Shown here piece after piece: positions 1 through 11,001 of a DNA stretch of 64,000 nt. The position numbers and the translations under genes were made by a program. The notes beneath the pieces were generated by a model. That model ran no database searches. It was not told where the DNA came from and was given only the letters and a program-made list of their open reading frames with translations. Each line of letters opens with the position of its first letter. Position 1 is the stretch's first letter. The DNA is from Anastrepha obliqua (Eukaryota; Arthropoda; Insecta; Diptera; Tephritidae): assembly GCF_027943255.1 (NCBI RefSeq), contig NC_072893.1, positions 40,260,001 through 40,324,000 on the forward strand, in the 5' to 3' direction.

Positions 1-15
1 TTGAAAAAAATAAAA

Positions 16-2271
16 ATGCAATGTCGGGTTTGCATGCAAACAAAATGCCATATCCTACTTGATATGAGCATTGCATGCACAGCAGAAGGTAAATCTCTTT
101 TCGACTACTACAATGAATGCACACAGCTACAGGCATCGGCCGGTGATAACTTTCCCAAAACACTTTGTAAAATTTGTGCTCAAAAACTCCAAATAGCTTA
201 TAACTTCAGAAAATGTGCTCGCAAGTCGAACGAAGAATTTGAAAAACTAATTGCGCAATCTATTCTTATGAAAACTCAGGAAATTTATGGTTTTAAGGTA
301 ACTTAACGATTTTACTTCAGTATTGACGGTGAGCCATTTTAATGTTATTTAAATAGGTTATAGAGGAGATTACAGACGATCCTCTAAAGATGGAGTTCAA
401 ACAAGATGTGCAAGCTTTAACGAACCCTGATCTAAAATACCCTATTAATAACATTTACTTAGAGGAATCGAGGCAAGTTTCCGAAGAAGCACTGGAAAAA
501 GAAATGCACCCGGGGCTGCTAAAAGTAGAAGATGAGAGCGAATATGTCATTGAGCTATTATGCGGGACATCAAATGATGATCAATCTCAAACGGAAATGG
601 TTGAAGAATTAAAAAAAGAAGATTCAGTTTGCGAGGATGACGTATATGAGAGTGAAAATGAGTCTATAGGGAGAGTGGGATATATGTGTGAGATTTGTTA
701 TTGTGCTTACGAAACTGAAGATGAATTAATAAATCATATATCCAAACAACATCAATGTAAGTTATTAAATAAAGTCTCAGTATTTTATGTATTTTTAACA
801 TTTTTTCTTTATTTGTTTTTTTTCTTAGCTGAGGTATTTTGCGTAGATTGCTCAACAAACTTTGATACACCAAACGAATTGAGAATACACAAACAACTAG
901 TTCATGAGACTGATTCACCAGTGCAGTGCGAATACTGCAATGAGGGGATTTTAATACCTCGAAATGAGCTTGTTGACCATTTTCAATGTAAACACAAATC
1001 TGAATACCTTAAGTATTTTCCACCTACTTCTTATAAATGTAAATATTGTAGAAACATCTATTCAACCCCTTTTGAATTGGAAGGCCATGTGAAAGCACAC
1101 GTAATATTTAAATGTACACTCTGTAACATAAGTTATGGGAATCTGAGCTCATACAATGTACATATTAAACAAAATCATAGTTCTCTTATGGTCAAGCAAT
1201 TGCCTGACAATATTTCTCTAATGGCATTTTCATCCGATTATGTACAAAAAGAACACGAAGAGTCTCAGGTACAAATGCAGAATAATACCAAAATAAAACG
1301 AAATCGAATGGAAACTACTGAGAATATTTATCATAAAAACCAATACACGAAAAGCAATCAAGAGCAACAGGAATCATCTGAAATATATGCAGAAGAAAAT
1401 TCAGATATTCCCAAGCTAAAAGCAAAGAAGAGACACTTATGTTCATTTTGCCGTAAGTGGAAATCAATAATATACTTTAATACAATGTCCTCTTTAAAAC
1501 CTAAAAAAATGGTGTATATTTTCTTACTCTTCCAGCTCGAGTATTATCCAGCAGACTATCTCTAGAATTACATGAAAAAAAACAACATTTGAATATAAAA
1601 ACGGACGTTAAGGAATGCCCAATTTGTAAAAAAGAATTTAGTTCAGATTATGTTAAGAAACATATCCAAATTGTACATATTGGTGAACGTAAATTTACTT
1701 GTGATATTTGTGGTGACTCATATAAAACCCATGATACTGTTAAACGACACAGACTGTTGCATATGAAGGACCGCAACTTTCCATGCACCGTGTGTGATAG
1801 AAGCTTTGCTGAGAAATCCGAATTCAAAGTTCATATGCGAATTCACACGGGGGAATTGCCATTCGACTGCCATTTGTGCGATCGTCGATTTAGAATAAAA
1901 GCCCACCTCACCTATCATTTGCAACAGCATGCCAATATCAAGAAAAAATGTAACGAATGTGGTAAAGAGTTCAAAAACAGCAAATCATTACGAGACCATT
2001 CATTCTTGCATACTGGCATAATGCCATATACATGCCCTATTTGCGAGTATGGCAGTGCCAAACGTGAAGTGTAAGTTAATTTGAAAATGATGTTATGAAG
2101 TTATTTAAATCTACCTTTTTTTAAATATCCAGTCTTGCAAAACATATGCTGCGCAAACACGATATAACTATGACTGCTGATGAATTATTTGCAATGTTCA
2201 AAGCGAATACGGGGCGATCTCCACGCGTTAAACTAGCAGAAGAGTTAGAAATGATGAATAAGAATATGTAA
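16..2271 (+). CDS. ZAD-C2H2 zinc-finger protein, cluster gene A
   Basis: Five coding exons: 16-297, 357-756, 829-1452, 1536-2070, 2133-2271 (intron phases 0,1,1,2), giving 659 aa. All introns are GT-AG and short. The ATG at 16 matches the starts of genes B and C. The N-terminal ZAD has the CxxC pairs C3/C6 and C51/C54, the fold that binds zinc and dimerises in insect ZAD proteins. An acidic linker follows, then about five C2H2 fingers in exons 2-3 and seven in exons 3-5. Two fingers are assembled across splice junctions (exon 3/4 and exon 4/5). One linker reads HTGELPF, close to the TGEKP type. A nuclear DNA-binding role is expected from the family; targets are unknown. Intron 2 (72 bp) has no in-frame stop, so retention would add 24 aa. 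Relative to gene B one middle finger is missing. The promoter lies outside the window. Confidence 0.9.
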
Positions 2272-2340
2272 CGGGTAAACTGTTTGACCAAATGTGGATA
2301 CATGTTTATGAGAATTCATATCTGAATTTTTCACTGTTCT

Positions 2341-2346
2341 AATAAA
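2341..2346 (+). terminator. Poly(A) signal AATAAA of gene A
   Basis: A canonical AATAAA lies 70 bp after the stop codon of gene A, with no competing signal between. Confidence 0.6.
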
Positions 2347-2791
2347 TTTAAAATTAACAAAACTTGAGACGTTTTTGTGGATAATACCGATCCCAGTTCC
2401 CAGGTCATTTCTAACAAGATTAAGTATAAAGCTCAGTCGAACAATATTGTTTTGATGGTATTGATTTTTATATTATTATATACAATATTAACACTAGCTA
2501 TAACTAAAGAGTCAGTTTTATGAACTTAATATTATTTCATATATATTCGTAGCAAATACATTTTTTGTTATTGACACTTATACCAGTCCGGCCGTCTAAA
2601 TTACTCGTGCAAGTCTCTGTGTGATGAAAATGCATTGGCGCAGCTCAACAATTTATATATGAATGCGGGAAAACCATGATTATGATGGTTTGCTGGTTTT
2701 ATAAATTAAAAAAAAAAAAAAAGAAACTATATATGAACTTCGGGGGCAGCGAAAGGGTAATGAGCGCAGGGACGGGATGGAGTTACTAAGA
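2347..2791. other. Intergenic spacer, nothing recognised
   Basis: AT-rich sequence between the end of gene A and the first Helentron-like element. It has an A-run at about 2706-2721. No coding or repeat feature was recognised. Confidence 0.5.
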
Positions 2792-3916
2792 TTTGAAGTG
2801 AAACTTCTTAGGCATCGATGGACGATCGAGAATGGAGAGTAAAATTTCAAGGCCATGCAACGTTTTGGGCATTTTCGTTCCGCGGGAGAGAAAAAAAATG
2901 TGACGTAGAGGAAATGGAGAGAGAGAGAGCTATTCCTTATATATGTCTTAGATACACTTCAGGCTATTTTTCCTGAGTTTTTTCTTGTGGTTGCTAATTT
3001 GTAGTGAGGAATAACACTGCCTACTTTTTGGCGCTTGTTTGTTGGTGCACACTTGTAGGAAATATATTTTTGGTGCCTACTTTTTGGCGCTAATTTCCGT
3101 TTCCTGGCTAGTGCTTGTGCGTACTATAAAGTGCTATCCATTCCGGCGTCGGATTTATTGGTATTGCCTTGCGGTAATTTGTGCGCGGAGTAGTGCCCGT
3201 TGTTGCCACGGTTTGTGTCCTGCGGTCGACCCTTCTCCGTTTTTTGTAAATTTTGTCTATTTGTATTCTCTGCAAATATTGTGAATTTATTTAGATATAT
3301 CGCACTTGTTACCTTAAAGCGTAACAACTCAAAATTCCCAAATTTTAGTTTTTTACAAGAAAACAATGTACAGTGGTCATCTCTACCCACTGTAAAAATC
3401 GTTCAATGGTTTGTCTAGCCTTTCGTTAAAAAAAACCGTTATGACTCTCTCTTTGTTTTCAGAATGACTTCTTTTGTCTCAACTAAAGAGTTACATTTTT
3501 AGTTGTCTCCAAGTGTTTGAACAAATTTGTGTCACATAAAGTGTAACATTTTGAATTGTGCCTGTTTACAAGCAAACGGTTTGTTTAAAATATACCACTA
3601 AGTGTATAAAAAAATTTCAGGAAAAGAGTAACAAGTCAAAAATTTGTTATTTTAGCGCAACTACTAAACAAATAAGAATGAAACAACCGTTATATTGTTT
3701 TTAATGATATTTTCGTGCTATTACATATTTTTTTCCTTGTAATATATTATTAATATTTACGGAAACAGTTTTTCGTATCTACTGAAAATGTTTAGATTTT
3801 GAGTTGTTACGCTTTAACGTAACAAGTGCGATATATTCTTTCTCTCTCGGTTCTCTCCCTCTTTCTTTGTCTGCCTTGAAATTTTCACTTCTGTTATGTG
3901 TACTACGCTATACGCA
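2792..3916 (+). mobile_element. Helentron-like non-autonomous element, copy 1
   Basis: The first ~170 bp (from TTTGAAGTGAAACTT through an AGATACACTT motif near 2960) and the last ~150 bp (3240-3300 plus 3831-3916) match the element at 15925-17048 in the opposite orientation. The two middles do not match. Both ends carry GAAGTGAAA in inverted orientation and GAGA/CTCT tracts. Shared ends with an unrelated core fit a Helitron/Helentron-type non-autonomous element. The right end also resembles sequence downstream of the Helentron coding relic near 5325-5385. A 530-bp element is nested at 3301-3830. Exact insertion borders are uncertain. Confidence 0.6.
3301..3830. mobile_element. Nested 530-bp TIR element
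   Basis: It begins CGCACTTGTTAC and ends with the inverse GTAACAAGTGCG. The inverted repeats extend about 35 bp with one mismatch. It is flanked by ATATAT on both sides. The corresponding place in the sister element (about 16015-16040) has uninterrupted sequence, which is a natural empty site. A GTAACA-like motif recurs inside (near 3324, 3490, 3545, 3630 and inverted near 3810), like subterminal transposase-binding sites. No ORF was recognised. The flanks are AT repeats, so the true target-site length cannot be fixed and the superfamily is undetermined. Confidence 0.7.
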
Positions 3917-4236
3917 TTTTTTCTTTTTTGTTTTAATTAGTTATTGTTAGAAATAGAGTTTTGGTACATATTTATTTTTGTAGGAAGCTTTCCAAAATAT
4001 AAGTAATTTGAAAACGATTGCTTGATAAGATGTACTAAAAGACAAAATTATTGTTCAACTACACAGATTTCTAGTGCCTACAATTCTGTGCACCCTGGAC
4101 ATTTTGAAGTGAAAACTTCTTTAGAATCGTTGGGAGTGATTTGAGAAAAAGTGAAACGAAAAAAGCGACACTCTTGGCTACGAATATTACATATAAACGT
4201 AGCGACGAACTAAATAACTTTTAGGCCAGCGCCGAC

Positions 4237-4310
4237 AGCATGGCGCGATAGCCGAGCGGCTAGCAATGTGAGCTTCCGATCCAAAATTCTTGGTTCGAAT
4301 CACAAGAAAA
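4237..4310 (+). repeat. tRNA-derived SINE head (not a functional tRNA)
   Basis: It contains a box A-like TAGCCGAGCGG and, about 45 bp later, a box B-like GGTTCGAATC, the internal Pol III promoter arrangement of tRNA genes. An A-run follows. The T arm is imperfectly paired and no proper acceptor stem forms, so this is best read as the head of a tRNA-derived SINE, different from the common SINE family in this window. Confidence 0.5.
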
Positions 4311-4351
4311 AAAAATTTTTATACAGTTATTTTATTTTATTTTATGATACG

Positions 4352-4536
4352 TTTATGAGGAGCTTTTTTTCATGGCAGAAATACACTCGGTGTTTTACCA
4401 TTGCCTGCTGAGGGGTGAGCGCTATTAGAAAAATAGTTTTCCTTAATTTTGGTGTTTTCACCGAGATTCGAACTGACGTTCTCTCTGTGAATTCTGAATA
4501 GTAGTCACGCACCAACCCATTCGGCTACGGCGTTTG
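4352..4536 (-). repeat. SINE family T1, head and body (3'-truncated)
   Basis: On the minus strand the head has a box A-like segment (GTAGCCGAATGGGTTGGTGC) and a box B-like GTTCGAATCTC. The body follows (CTCACCCCT, then a stretch ending TTTCTGCCATGAAAAA). It matches the full-length copy at 49714-50024. The tail after GAAAAAAAGCTCCTCATAA is lost. Confidence 0.7.
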
Positions 4537-4659
4537 TTTAATTTTACTGATGCAAAAATGGGGGAAAATATTTGAATAAAGTTTGCTTACTGTTTACACA
4601 TTTTCCAAAGATGACGGAGAACCAAAAAAAAAAGTCGATTTTCAAACAAATACGAGTGC

Positions 4660-4781
4660 ATATGTGTAATTGTGTTAGAGTTTCGGTCACGCCCCAGCAA
4701 AACCTGCGTGCATATGTGTTTGTAACATTCAAAAAAATGTAATTGTGTTAGAGTTTCGGTCACGCAGGTTTTGCTGGGGAC
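4660..4781. repeat. Direct plus inverted duplication
   Basis: A ~30-bp segment (TAATTGTGTTAGAGTTTCGG core followed by TCACGC) occurs twice in direct orientation, near 4665-4690 and 4740-4766. Next to it, CCCCAGCAAAACCTGCGTG (from about 4691) is repeated inverted at 4763-4781. A small template-switch rearrangement or a decayed foldback element would explain it. Confidence 0.6.
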
Positions 4782-4852
4782 GCTCATAATAGCAACCGCG
4801 TGTGTATTTTTATATTCGTAAATATTTTCATTTTTAAATATTTACCGCAATT

Positions 4853-5252
4853 ATGCCGAAAAACAATGCAGAAAAGTGTCGTGAATATCGACAGAAAAAA
4901 ATCAATAAATAGCATCACGGAATTCATTCACGAAAATTTAATAAAGTATACACCAGAAGTATCGCGGATACTTAGAAAAGATTACGATAAAGTTCCAATG
5001 ATTTTAAGTGGCGATTTTAACGTAAATTTTGCATTGGACACAGCGGTTCCTTTAATTGACGTTCTCAATTCAACATTCAATTTAAAAATGTGTAACAATC
5101 GCACTGAATCGAAAACACAATGAAAAACAACAATTGACGCGGTATTTCAAAGATATGTTGACAATATCGAAACCAAAGCATTTGTATCATATTTTATCTA
5201 TCATAAGCCACTCGTATCATTTGTTGAAATTGAAAACATTGAGGATGAATAA
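4853..5252 (+). pseudogene. Helentron coding relic: ORF start joined to endonuclease end
   Basis: The ATG at 4853 opens a short frame with AEKCREYRQKK, the kind of N-terminus I know from animal Helitron proteins, ending in a stop at once. In another frame (about 4890-5123) the sequence carries MILSGDFNVNF, an endonuclease/exonuclease/phosphatase-type GDFN motif. A further frame change near 5120 gives TTIDAVFQRYVDNIE and YHKPLVSFVE, then TAA at 5250. So the start and the C-terminal endonuclease of a Helentron-like protein have been joined by a large internal deletion, with at least two frame changes. The following ~140 bp (CTCATTCTCTCTCAG and GTTTCACTTCTATCGCG) resemble the ends of the elements at 2792 and 15925. 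Confidence 0.65.
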
Positions 5253-5529
5253 TAATAAAATGAAGAAAATAAAATATGAACTTTATAGCAATATTATAAT
5301 GAACCTATAATTATCCCGCCCCTAATGCTGCTTTCGTCTCATTCTCTCTCAGTTTGTTTTACGGAAGGTTTCACTTCTATCGCGTCTAACCGTTAGACTG
5401 GTATTTTTTTTTAAACAATCTCATAATAAACATGCCTATACTAAATCCACTAACGTGAAATTTGTCGGCTAATATCTATTTGTTTTCCATTTCTAAATTT
5501 TTCGTTATTTCGCTCTTTGTCAGTTAGTG

Positions 5530-6223
5530 CCCATTTACACGATGTCGCCACTGGAAGGGAAACATTTTGTTCGGTGGTGAAGGACGGCCGGGGAAGAGGG
5601 AAGGGAATTTGTCTCCTGTACTGGCGACACGCTTTGCTCTTCTTATTCGTATTTCCAATCTTAAAGCAATTTTTGACAGTTGCTTCATTCGTTTTCTGCT
5701 TTTGTGGAAGAAAGTTCTAAGTTATGTGTTGGTTTTCATACAAACGGAAGAAAACAACGATGACAAACATCCGAACGCTGCTTGGGAAATGCACGATTAT
5801 TTTTGGTAGTAAATTAGGTATAATTTAAAATAGTTATGGGACATGTTTATGTTGATTTCTAATTTTTCCCTGCATTTCTAGATACTCAAGTTAATTTTAA
5901 GTTAATTATTTACATATGAAGTATTTTTAATTTAATTTTTTTTATTCAAGTATAAGAATTTATAAACATATTTCAATAAAAAAAACAACAAATTATTTAT
6001 TATTTAACCAGTTTGCATTTTTCATTCATATATTTAAGAAATTTTTGACGAACGTTTTCCGCTTTACATGTAAGCGCGTGCGAGAATACTTCCGAACCAT
6101 ACGATGCTAAAGTATTAAATGTCAAAATGTCGCCGAAAACAATTTTGCCCGTGTGCCCGCGAATGAGACATGAAAAGAGAATTTCCAGTGTCTCCATTCC
6201 AGATGTCTCCGTGTGTAAATGGG
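5530..6223. mobile_element. TIR element, ~0.7 kb
   Basis: The left end CCCATTTACAC... is inverted at the right end ...GTGTAAATGGG. Weaker inverted similarity continues about 20 bp further, including a GGAA-rich part. The flanks share only GTG, so the superfamily is open. Inside, on the minus strand (6000-6197), is a 65-aa open frame containing VFGDILTFNTLASYGSEVF that I do not recognise; it may be the C-terminal remnant of the element's protein. Confidence 0.5.
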
Positions 6224-6314
6224 GTGTTAATTACTCTCATGTTCATATTATCGGTTATTTTTTACGATAATTTCTGTTGCGAAAGTAAAAAAACAAAGCA
6301 AAACAATGTTTTGT

Positions 6315-6322
6315 TATCGATA
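6315..6322 (+). promoter_or_regulatory. Candidate DRE (TATCGATA) upstream of gene B
   Basis: A perfect palindromic TATCGATA lies 190 bp before the start codon of gene B. This is the core of the DREF-binding element common in promoters of Drosophila housekeeping and proliferation genes. The motif is short and chance occurrence is possible. Confidence 0.3.
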
Positions 6323-6511
6323 GATTTATCAATGCGCTTGTACTTTTCATTACTAGTGCACTAAGTAATGTAAATAAAAGGAATAGTACTGTAGAAAAGG
6401 AATAATAATAAATAATATTTAACTTAAAATTTAATATTTGACATTACAAAATATTTCTTGCAAAATATAGCGTGTTATAGTTGCTTTGTTTAAAAGAGAA
6501 GGGCAATAAAA

Positions 6512-9005
6512 ATGCAATGTCGTGTTTGCATGCAAACTAAATGCCATATCCTGCTTGACATGGGCATTGTTGGCACAGAGGATGGCAAAACTCTTTATGA
6601 TTACTTCAATGAATGCACCCAGCTAGAGGCATCGGCTAATGATAATTTTCCAAACACACTTTGTAAAATTTGTGCCCAAAAACTCCAAATAGCCTATAAC
6701 TTTAGAAAATGTGCCCGCCAGTCGCATGCAGATTTCAAGAAACTTCTAACAACGCAAAAAATGGAGGCAGAATCGGTTCATAGTTCGACTGAGGAATTGT
6801 ACGCTTTTAATGTAAATAAATTATTCTTATTTCTACGTAAGTATTGTACCTAATATAAAAAATATGCAAATATATCTCTTTGTATAGGATATGGAGGAAA
6901 GTACTGACGACCCTTTGGATATGGAGTTTAATGAAGCCGTCAAGGCCTTAAGGGAACCTGAACTAGAATTTCCTCTTGAAGACGATTGTATAGATGAGTC
7001 TTCCCCCCAATTTTTTGAGGAAACACAAGAAGAGGTGGAACGTGACAGAAATCCTGAACTGATAAACGATAATGAGCACGCCCCTGACCTACTATGTGAG
7101 ATTTCAAACGATAATCTGTCGTTAACAGCAACGGCAAAAGAATCAGAAAAAGAGGACTCCGGGGAAGAGAGTGAAACTGAGCCAATTGAAAGAGTGGGGT
7201 ACACCTGCGAGATATGTAATTGTATTTATACCATCAAAAACGAACTAAAAAAGCATATTTCAAAGCAGCATAAAAGTAGGTTTTTAAATTTTTTGTTTGT
7301 AATTTATTAACTTTGTGTATTATTCCACTACGTATAGGTGAAATAATTTGCGTAAATTGTTCGAAGATTTTCGATATGCCTCATGAGTTAAGGATACACA
7401 AAAAACTTGTTCATGAGACCAATTCACCCGTGCAGTGCGATTTTTGCCAGGAAAAGCCTTTAATGCCACGGAGTGAGCTTCTTAAACATTTTCAAAGTAA
7501 CCACAGCTCTCGCTATTTTAAATATTTCCCACGTTTACGAAAGGGACGTGTTAATAGCTTGGGGACACCTACTTTTAAATGTAAATATTGTAGAAGCATC
7601 TTTTCATCCGCCTTCGAATTGGAGGACCATGTTAAAACTCATGTATTCAAATGTCCATTCTGCTCGAAAAATTTTAGTAGAGTACGTACTTATTATACTC
7701 ATGCTAAACGTCTACATAACTGCTCTGCGAGTAGTTTTCCACCTACGCCGTTCATCGTTGAAGGTGTTGAAGTTGAAAAAGACAAGCCAATTGAATGCAA
7801 AGCATGCAACAAAAGCTATAGAAATCTGGGCTCATATAATACACATATTAAACAAAAACATAAAAAGCGAGTGGGTTCAAATGCTATGAAAACAACTACG
7901 GTCCAAACAAATACACAAAAACAAAGTACCCTCATTGAAACAATAAAATCTTCAGTTGATCCTGTACAAAGAAAAACCAATGAATTCAACCAAGTTGTCA
8001 CGACGGATGAGTCTCATCAAAATACACAGATTTATGGTAGCCTAAATAATAAACAATTAGAAGAAGATAATCAAGAGCAACAAGAATCAACTAAAGGAAA
8101 TTGGCACGAAGATGGTAGCAAGTTCAAAGAAAAGAAGAGATACCTCTGTTCATTTTGCCGTGAGTTTCAATAATGAAAACATGTCTACCACATATATAAT
8201 TTTAAATGAAATTTCGTATTATATAACATATATTATATTATTAATTTTCAGCTCGTGTATTATCTACTAGTCTTGCTTTGGAATCACACGAAAGAAAACA
8301 ACATTTAAATATAAAAACTGAACTTAAGGAATGTCCAATATGTCAGAAAAAATTGAATCCGGATTACATAAGAAGACATGTCGAAATGGTGCATATCGGA
8401 GACCGTAAATTTACTTGTGATATTTGTAACGATTCATATAAAAGTCATACCCAACTTAGTCGACATAAGCTGTTGCACAAGAAGGTACGCAATTTTCCAT
8501 GCACTGCATGTGATAAGAGATTTACTGAAAAATCGGAACTCAAAGTTCATATGAGAGTTCACACAGGTGAACTGCCATTCGCGTGCCATTTGTGTGATCG
8601 TCGGTTCAGAATTAAAGTTCGTCTCACTTATCATTTGCAACATCATGCTAATATAAAGCGAAAATGTAAAGTGTGCGACAAAGAGTTCAAAAATGGCACA
8701 TCACTACGAATTCATTCATGGGCACATACAGGCGTAATGCCATATAGATGTCTTGTTTGCGATTATGGTTGTGTGAAGCGTGAATAGTAAGTTGGTTCGA
8801 ACATTAATTATTAAATTATTTGCAAAAAATGTGTCTTCTATATAGTTTTACGAGACATATGCAGCGAAAACACGACACAACTATGACGGCTGATGAGTTA
8901 TTTGCTATGTTCAAAGAGAATACTGGTCGTTCTCCCTACGTGAAACCGGTTGAGGACACAGAAAACATGGACACAAATTCAGATCATGGAGAGAACCCAG
9001 ACTAA
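6512..9005 (+). CDS. ZAD-C2H2 zinc-finger protein, cluster gene B
   Basis: Exons 6512-6811, 6888-7275, 7338-8159, 8252-8786, 8846-9005 (phases 0,1,1,2), giving 734 aa. It is the closest relative of gene A: the ZAD is nearly identical and intron positions are shared. The ZAD (C3/C6 and a second CxxC at about 51/54) is followed by an acidic linker with many E/D residues, six fingers in exons 2-3 and seven in exons 3-5. The TAG seen by reading past 8786 is not a stop; it is split by the GTAAGT donor (TA|GTAAGT) and becomes a Tyr codon after splicing. The C-terminus has the tail motif MTADELFAMFKENTGR. ATTAAA at 9068-9073 could be its poly(A) signal. Probably a recent tandem duplicate of A and a sequence-specific nuclear factor; target unknown. 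Confidence 0.9.
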
Positions 9006-9199
9006 TTTGGTTAAATACATGCAATAATTTTTAAATCAATCACTTGGAATTCTATAATTTTGAAATGATTAAATTATAGATGAATAGAATAATATGTTAC
9101 TACTAACTATACATAGACATACGTATGTATATTTTAGTAAAATTTAATTTGGACTGGCTGCTAATTTTGGAATCAAAGCAACTCATAAACAATGAGAGT

Positions 9200-9940
9200 T
9201 AAGCATACAAAGTAAGCATGGTTTTGTCCAATCTTAATAATATAGTATTTACGTCGGATATAACCTTTGTCCGTAACGAGGATATGGCAACAAAATGGTG
9301 CGGAAGCGCTAGTTGTATTCTGGAAGAATCACCACTTAAACCAACCAACCTTTGTCCAGATCCATTTTCTGTGTAATTTTGTACAATGGATATAACTGAC
9401 GTAGAGAACAATACGCATAAAAAGTATTGGCGAATTTTATTAAGTTATCGGGATACTACCTATTCTGACAGCTAAATTGTCATAAAAGCAATTGGCTCTA
9501 GAGCTATTCTTAATGAGCTGGCTAAGAGATGTACAGTGAACGTTATCTATGTTCCTGGACACAGAGACTTTCCTGGAAATTGCATCGCGGATCTGCTGCC
9601 TAGGAGGGGAACTGATCTTAAACCAGTCTGTTCTATCCAATATATGGACATCCCTTTAACCTCAATCAAGCTCCGGATCAGCTCGGTCTACATCACGCAA
9701 GCCAACAGTAGATAGACCACGGAGCCTGCTTATGAGTGAACTATAAAGCTTTTGCTAATATAGACCGACCTTCTATTAGTGCGATGGTTGGTATCGTTGC
9801 CTAATCTGAATACATGAGAAACGTTTGGGATTACCCTCAAATGACTTCTGCCCAGATGCAGGAACGAGGAGAAGATTGAGGTGTTGAACACTTCCTCTGG
9901 TACTGCCCTACTATTGCCAGAACGCGATATCGCTGCCTAT
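9200..9940 (+). pseudogene. Non-LTR retrotransposon relic (RNase H and C-terminal zinc knuckle)
   Basis: Around 9530-9700 one frame reads VIYVPGHRDFPGNCIADLL, matching the VPGH.....GN..AD signature of RNase H domains in I/Jockey-like LINEs. Around 9850-9930 a frame reads CRNEEKIEVL..., then in a neighbouring frame HFLWYCPTIARTRYRCL, the usual C-terminal Cys/His segment of such polymerases. Several stops and frame changes show it is dead. Upstream to 9200 there are weaker similar scraps. Confidence 0.6.
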
Positions 9941-9959
9941 GTATATCTATATTTTTCTC

Positions 9960-10250
9960 AATATGGTTGTTGTAGCAGCAATACTAAGCCCTCAACTAAA
10001 GGTAGGCCCAGGGAACTTGCTGTTTCGATAGGTTGAGTCCAGAGGGAGAGGGGTGTTAGAGAGTGGGTTTAGAGCGGCATGTGAAAAGGACATACGTTTA
10101 GTATGGCGGGGTCAATTATGGATAAGTAGAAGTTTAACCTGGTACAATATCCAGAACATGCATTCCCATGGCAGCCGGTTCTACGTTACCCGAATGATTC
10201 GGGGTTTTCCAGACGAGTAAACTAGCCCTGTCTAATGAACCGTTTATCAT
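9960..10250 (+). repeat. Probable retroelement 3' tail
   Basis: The stretch opens with a GTTGTTGTAGCAGCAATA-like segment and later has GGTTCTACGTTACCCGAATG and TTCGGGGTTTTCC. The short retroelement inserted at 29795-29909 also has a TCTACGTTAC followed by a CCGGAT...CCGG block, suggesting related LINE 3' ends. No coding sequence. Confidence 0.35.
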
Positions 10251-10561
10251 CATCTTTCTCGATAGTTTTATGCTGTTATACAACCGTTATGTGAACAAGA
10301 TTATGATGGCCTGGTGCACAGGTAGACGCGAGTATCAAAATAGTAATAATGTTGAACATTAAAAACCGAAATGTATAACCGACTAAAATGATAAAGATTA
10401 TAAATTATATTTTCCAAGGTTAAAATGTCAGATTTGAATATCATACATTTATACAACAACAATGAATCCTTGGTGTTTAGCAGTTTGTATGAATACCAGT
10501 AGTATTAAATATATCGATAACGACACCAGAAAATCGATCTCCGTGGTCTTATAGTTTTGTT

Positions 10562-10787
10562 CAAGGTGGATTTATTAAGGTGACAGCATTCACCCAGCTG
10601 ATTTTTCCGCCGTAGGTATGGCTTACGTCAAAATGATATGCTTTGTTTGTATGTATTGGTATGTTTACATTCGTATGTTTACATTTGACTACTGATTTTG
10701 ACGTGATGCTTGCACCAAACGCAACAACAAATACATGTAGGGTTTTACTTATATGTGTTTGCTGTCACCTGTAATAAATTCGCCTTG
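10562..10787. mobile_element. hAT-type MITE with 8-bp target duplication
   Basis: It is a 226-bp element. The 27-bp terminal inverted repeats start CAAGG(T/C)G(G/A)ATTTATTA and continue AGGTGACAGCA. It is flanked on both sides by GTTTTGTT (10554-10561 and 10788-10795), an exact 8-bp duplication as made by hAT transposases. No ORF. Related copies are at 26652-26781 and 60997-61210. Confidence 0.85.
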
Positions 10788-10795
10788 GTTTTGTT

Positions 10796-11001
10796 GTAAC
10801 AGGTATTAATTGTTATTTAGATGCTACTTAATGTACGTTCACACATGCAGTAATTAGCAATAAATCCACAAGATTCATCTACTGGTTCACATATGGCAGA
10901 TTACCTGCAAAGTTGACAATCAGCTGGAAATACTGTTTTGAAAGGTTTTTCTACATAGAAATTGTTTTGGTGGAATATTTCTGAGTTTTTCGTTTGTTTA
11001 A
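10796..11001. other. Spacer, nothing recognised
   Basis: Short non-coding stretch between two transposons. No feature was recognised. Confidence 0.4.

Noticed and set aside
4237..4310. Functional tRNA gene
   Set aside because: Box A and box B are present, but the T arm is mispaired and no acceptor stem or clean anticodon loop forms; fits a SINE head.
6837..6842. Strong-looking donor ACGTAAGT downstream of gene B exon 1
   Set aside because: Using it leaves phase 1 and breaks the frame into exon 2; the donor at 6812 gives phase 0 and matches genes A and C.
8785..8787. TAG stop at the end of gene B exon 4
   Set aside because: It overlaps the GTAAGT donor at 8787; splicing at TA|GTAAGT yields a Tyr codon and continues into the conserved last exon.
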